Program-made: the position numbers and the translations under genes
Source: an uncultured Clostridia bacterium
GTDB lineage: Bacteria; Bacillota; Clostridia; TANB77; CAG-508
Assembly (NCBI GenBank): GCA_947625895.1
Contig: CANQPZ010000015.1
Location: 1-33,012, forward strand
DNA: 33,012 nt
Direction of reading: 5' to 3'
The notes under the pieces: model-generated
The model's database searches: none
The model's input: the letters and a program-made list of their open reading frames with translations, nothing else
Told to the model about the DNA's origin: nothing
Part shown: in pieces, positions 32,901-33,012 of the stretch
How positions within the stretch are numbered: the first letter of the stretch is position 1
Layout: each line of letters begins with the position of its first letter

Positions 32901-32929
32901 ATTATATCATAATTTACATAAAATTTCAA
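32901..32929 (-). promoter_or_regulatory. Promoter of the lipoprotein gene
   Basis: The minus strand has -35 TTGAAA (32924-32929), a 17-bp spacer and an extended -10 TGATATAAT (hexamer at 32901-32906). The 5' leader is about 90 nt. Confidence 0.83.
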
Positions 32930-32930
32930 T

Positions 32931-32960
32931 TTAAAAGCCCTCCCAATCGTCTGGGAGAGC
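32931..32960 (-). terminator. Terminator of the gene entering from the right edge
   Basis: The 9-bp stem GCTCTCCCA/TGGGAGGGC has a 6-nt loop and is followed by TTTTAAATT on the minus strand. Confidence 0.78.
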
Positions 32961-32982
32961 AACAATTTTTAATAAAAACATT

Positions 32983-33012
32983 TTATTCTTTTAAACTATT
33001 CATTAATTCCTT
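32983..33012 (-). CDS. C-terminal end of an unidentified gene (partial)
   Basis: Only nine codons and a TAA stop are visible on the minus strand, ending ...KELMNSLKE. The position just before a terminator supports a real gene end, but the frame is not proven and no product can be named. Confidence 0.3.
   Translation of the reverse strand, partial: KELMNSLKE

Overview
The window is AT-rich DNA with Shine-Dalgarno sites of the AGGAGG/AAAGGAG type before most genes, consensus TTGACA/TATAAT-type promoters, T-rich hairpin terminators and a T-box leader. This points to a low-GC Firmicute, most likely an uncultured clostridial lineage. I cannot place it more precisely by eye. No rRNA, tRNA, CRISPR array, transposase or phage gene was found.

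Layout. (1) 1-6257, minus strand: the S10 ribosomal protein operon in canonical order (rpsJ, rplC, rplD, rplW, rplB, rpsS, rplV, rpsC, rplP, rpmC, rpsQ, rplN, the last cut by the window edge). It is driven by a consensus promoter with a structured leader of about 210 nt. It is interrupted by three copies of a roughly 115-bp hairpin repeat, between rpsJ and rplC and between rplW and rplB. (2) 6318-9717: a metallophosphoesterase, a TSCPD-domain protein and feoAB. The TSCPD gene and feoB overlap tail to tail. (3) 9720-15388, minus: a probable operon of an EEP-family phosphatase/nuclease, a polytopic membrane protein, two pseudouridine synthases (RluD and RluB/RsuA types), a two-domain S1 protein and a winged-helix protein. 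(4) 15453-18424: a tandem-OB SSB-like protein, an unknown protein, a Cys-rich Cna/carboxypeptidase-regulatory-type protein, a 47-aa membrane miniprotein, a split two-gene TauE/SafE transporter, and a 147-bp inverted-repeat element. (5) 18471-24258: ruvA, an asparagine-synthetase-like gene and rarA form one minus-strand operon, divergent from asnS. The synthetase-like protein has Ser instead of the catalytic Cys2. A short GC-richer cassette of unknown function follows asnS. (6) 24272-28215: pheS-pheT under a Phe (UUC) T-box. An unusual hairpin-rich insert of about 220 nt lies between the T-box terminator and pheS. (7) 28222-32350: an envelope-like set of unknown proteins: a SUMF1/C-lectin-fold membrane protein, a DUF5050-like repeat protein, a 46-aa miniprotein, a coiled-coil protein and a single-pass protein. 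(8) 32329-32929: a GC-richer lipoprotein gene with an internal duplication, then the very end of another minus-strand gene.

The best candidates for something new are the hairpin-repeat families placed inside transcribed operon gaps, the Ser2 asparagine-synthetase-like protein co-transcribed with ruvA and rarA, the unknown three-gene module at 28222-29863, and the two compositionally foreign monocistronic cassettes. I found no clear defence or other complete novel system.
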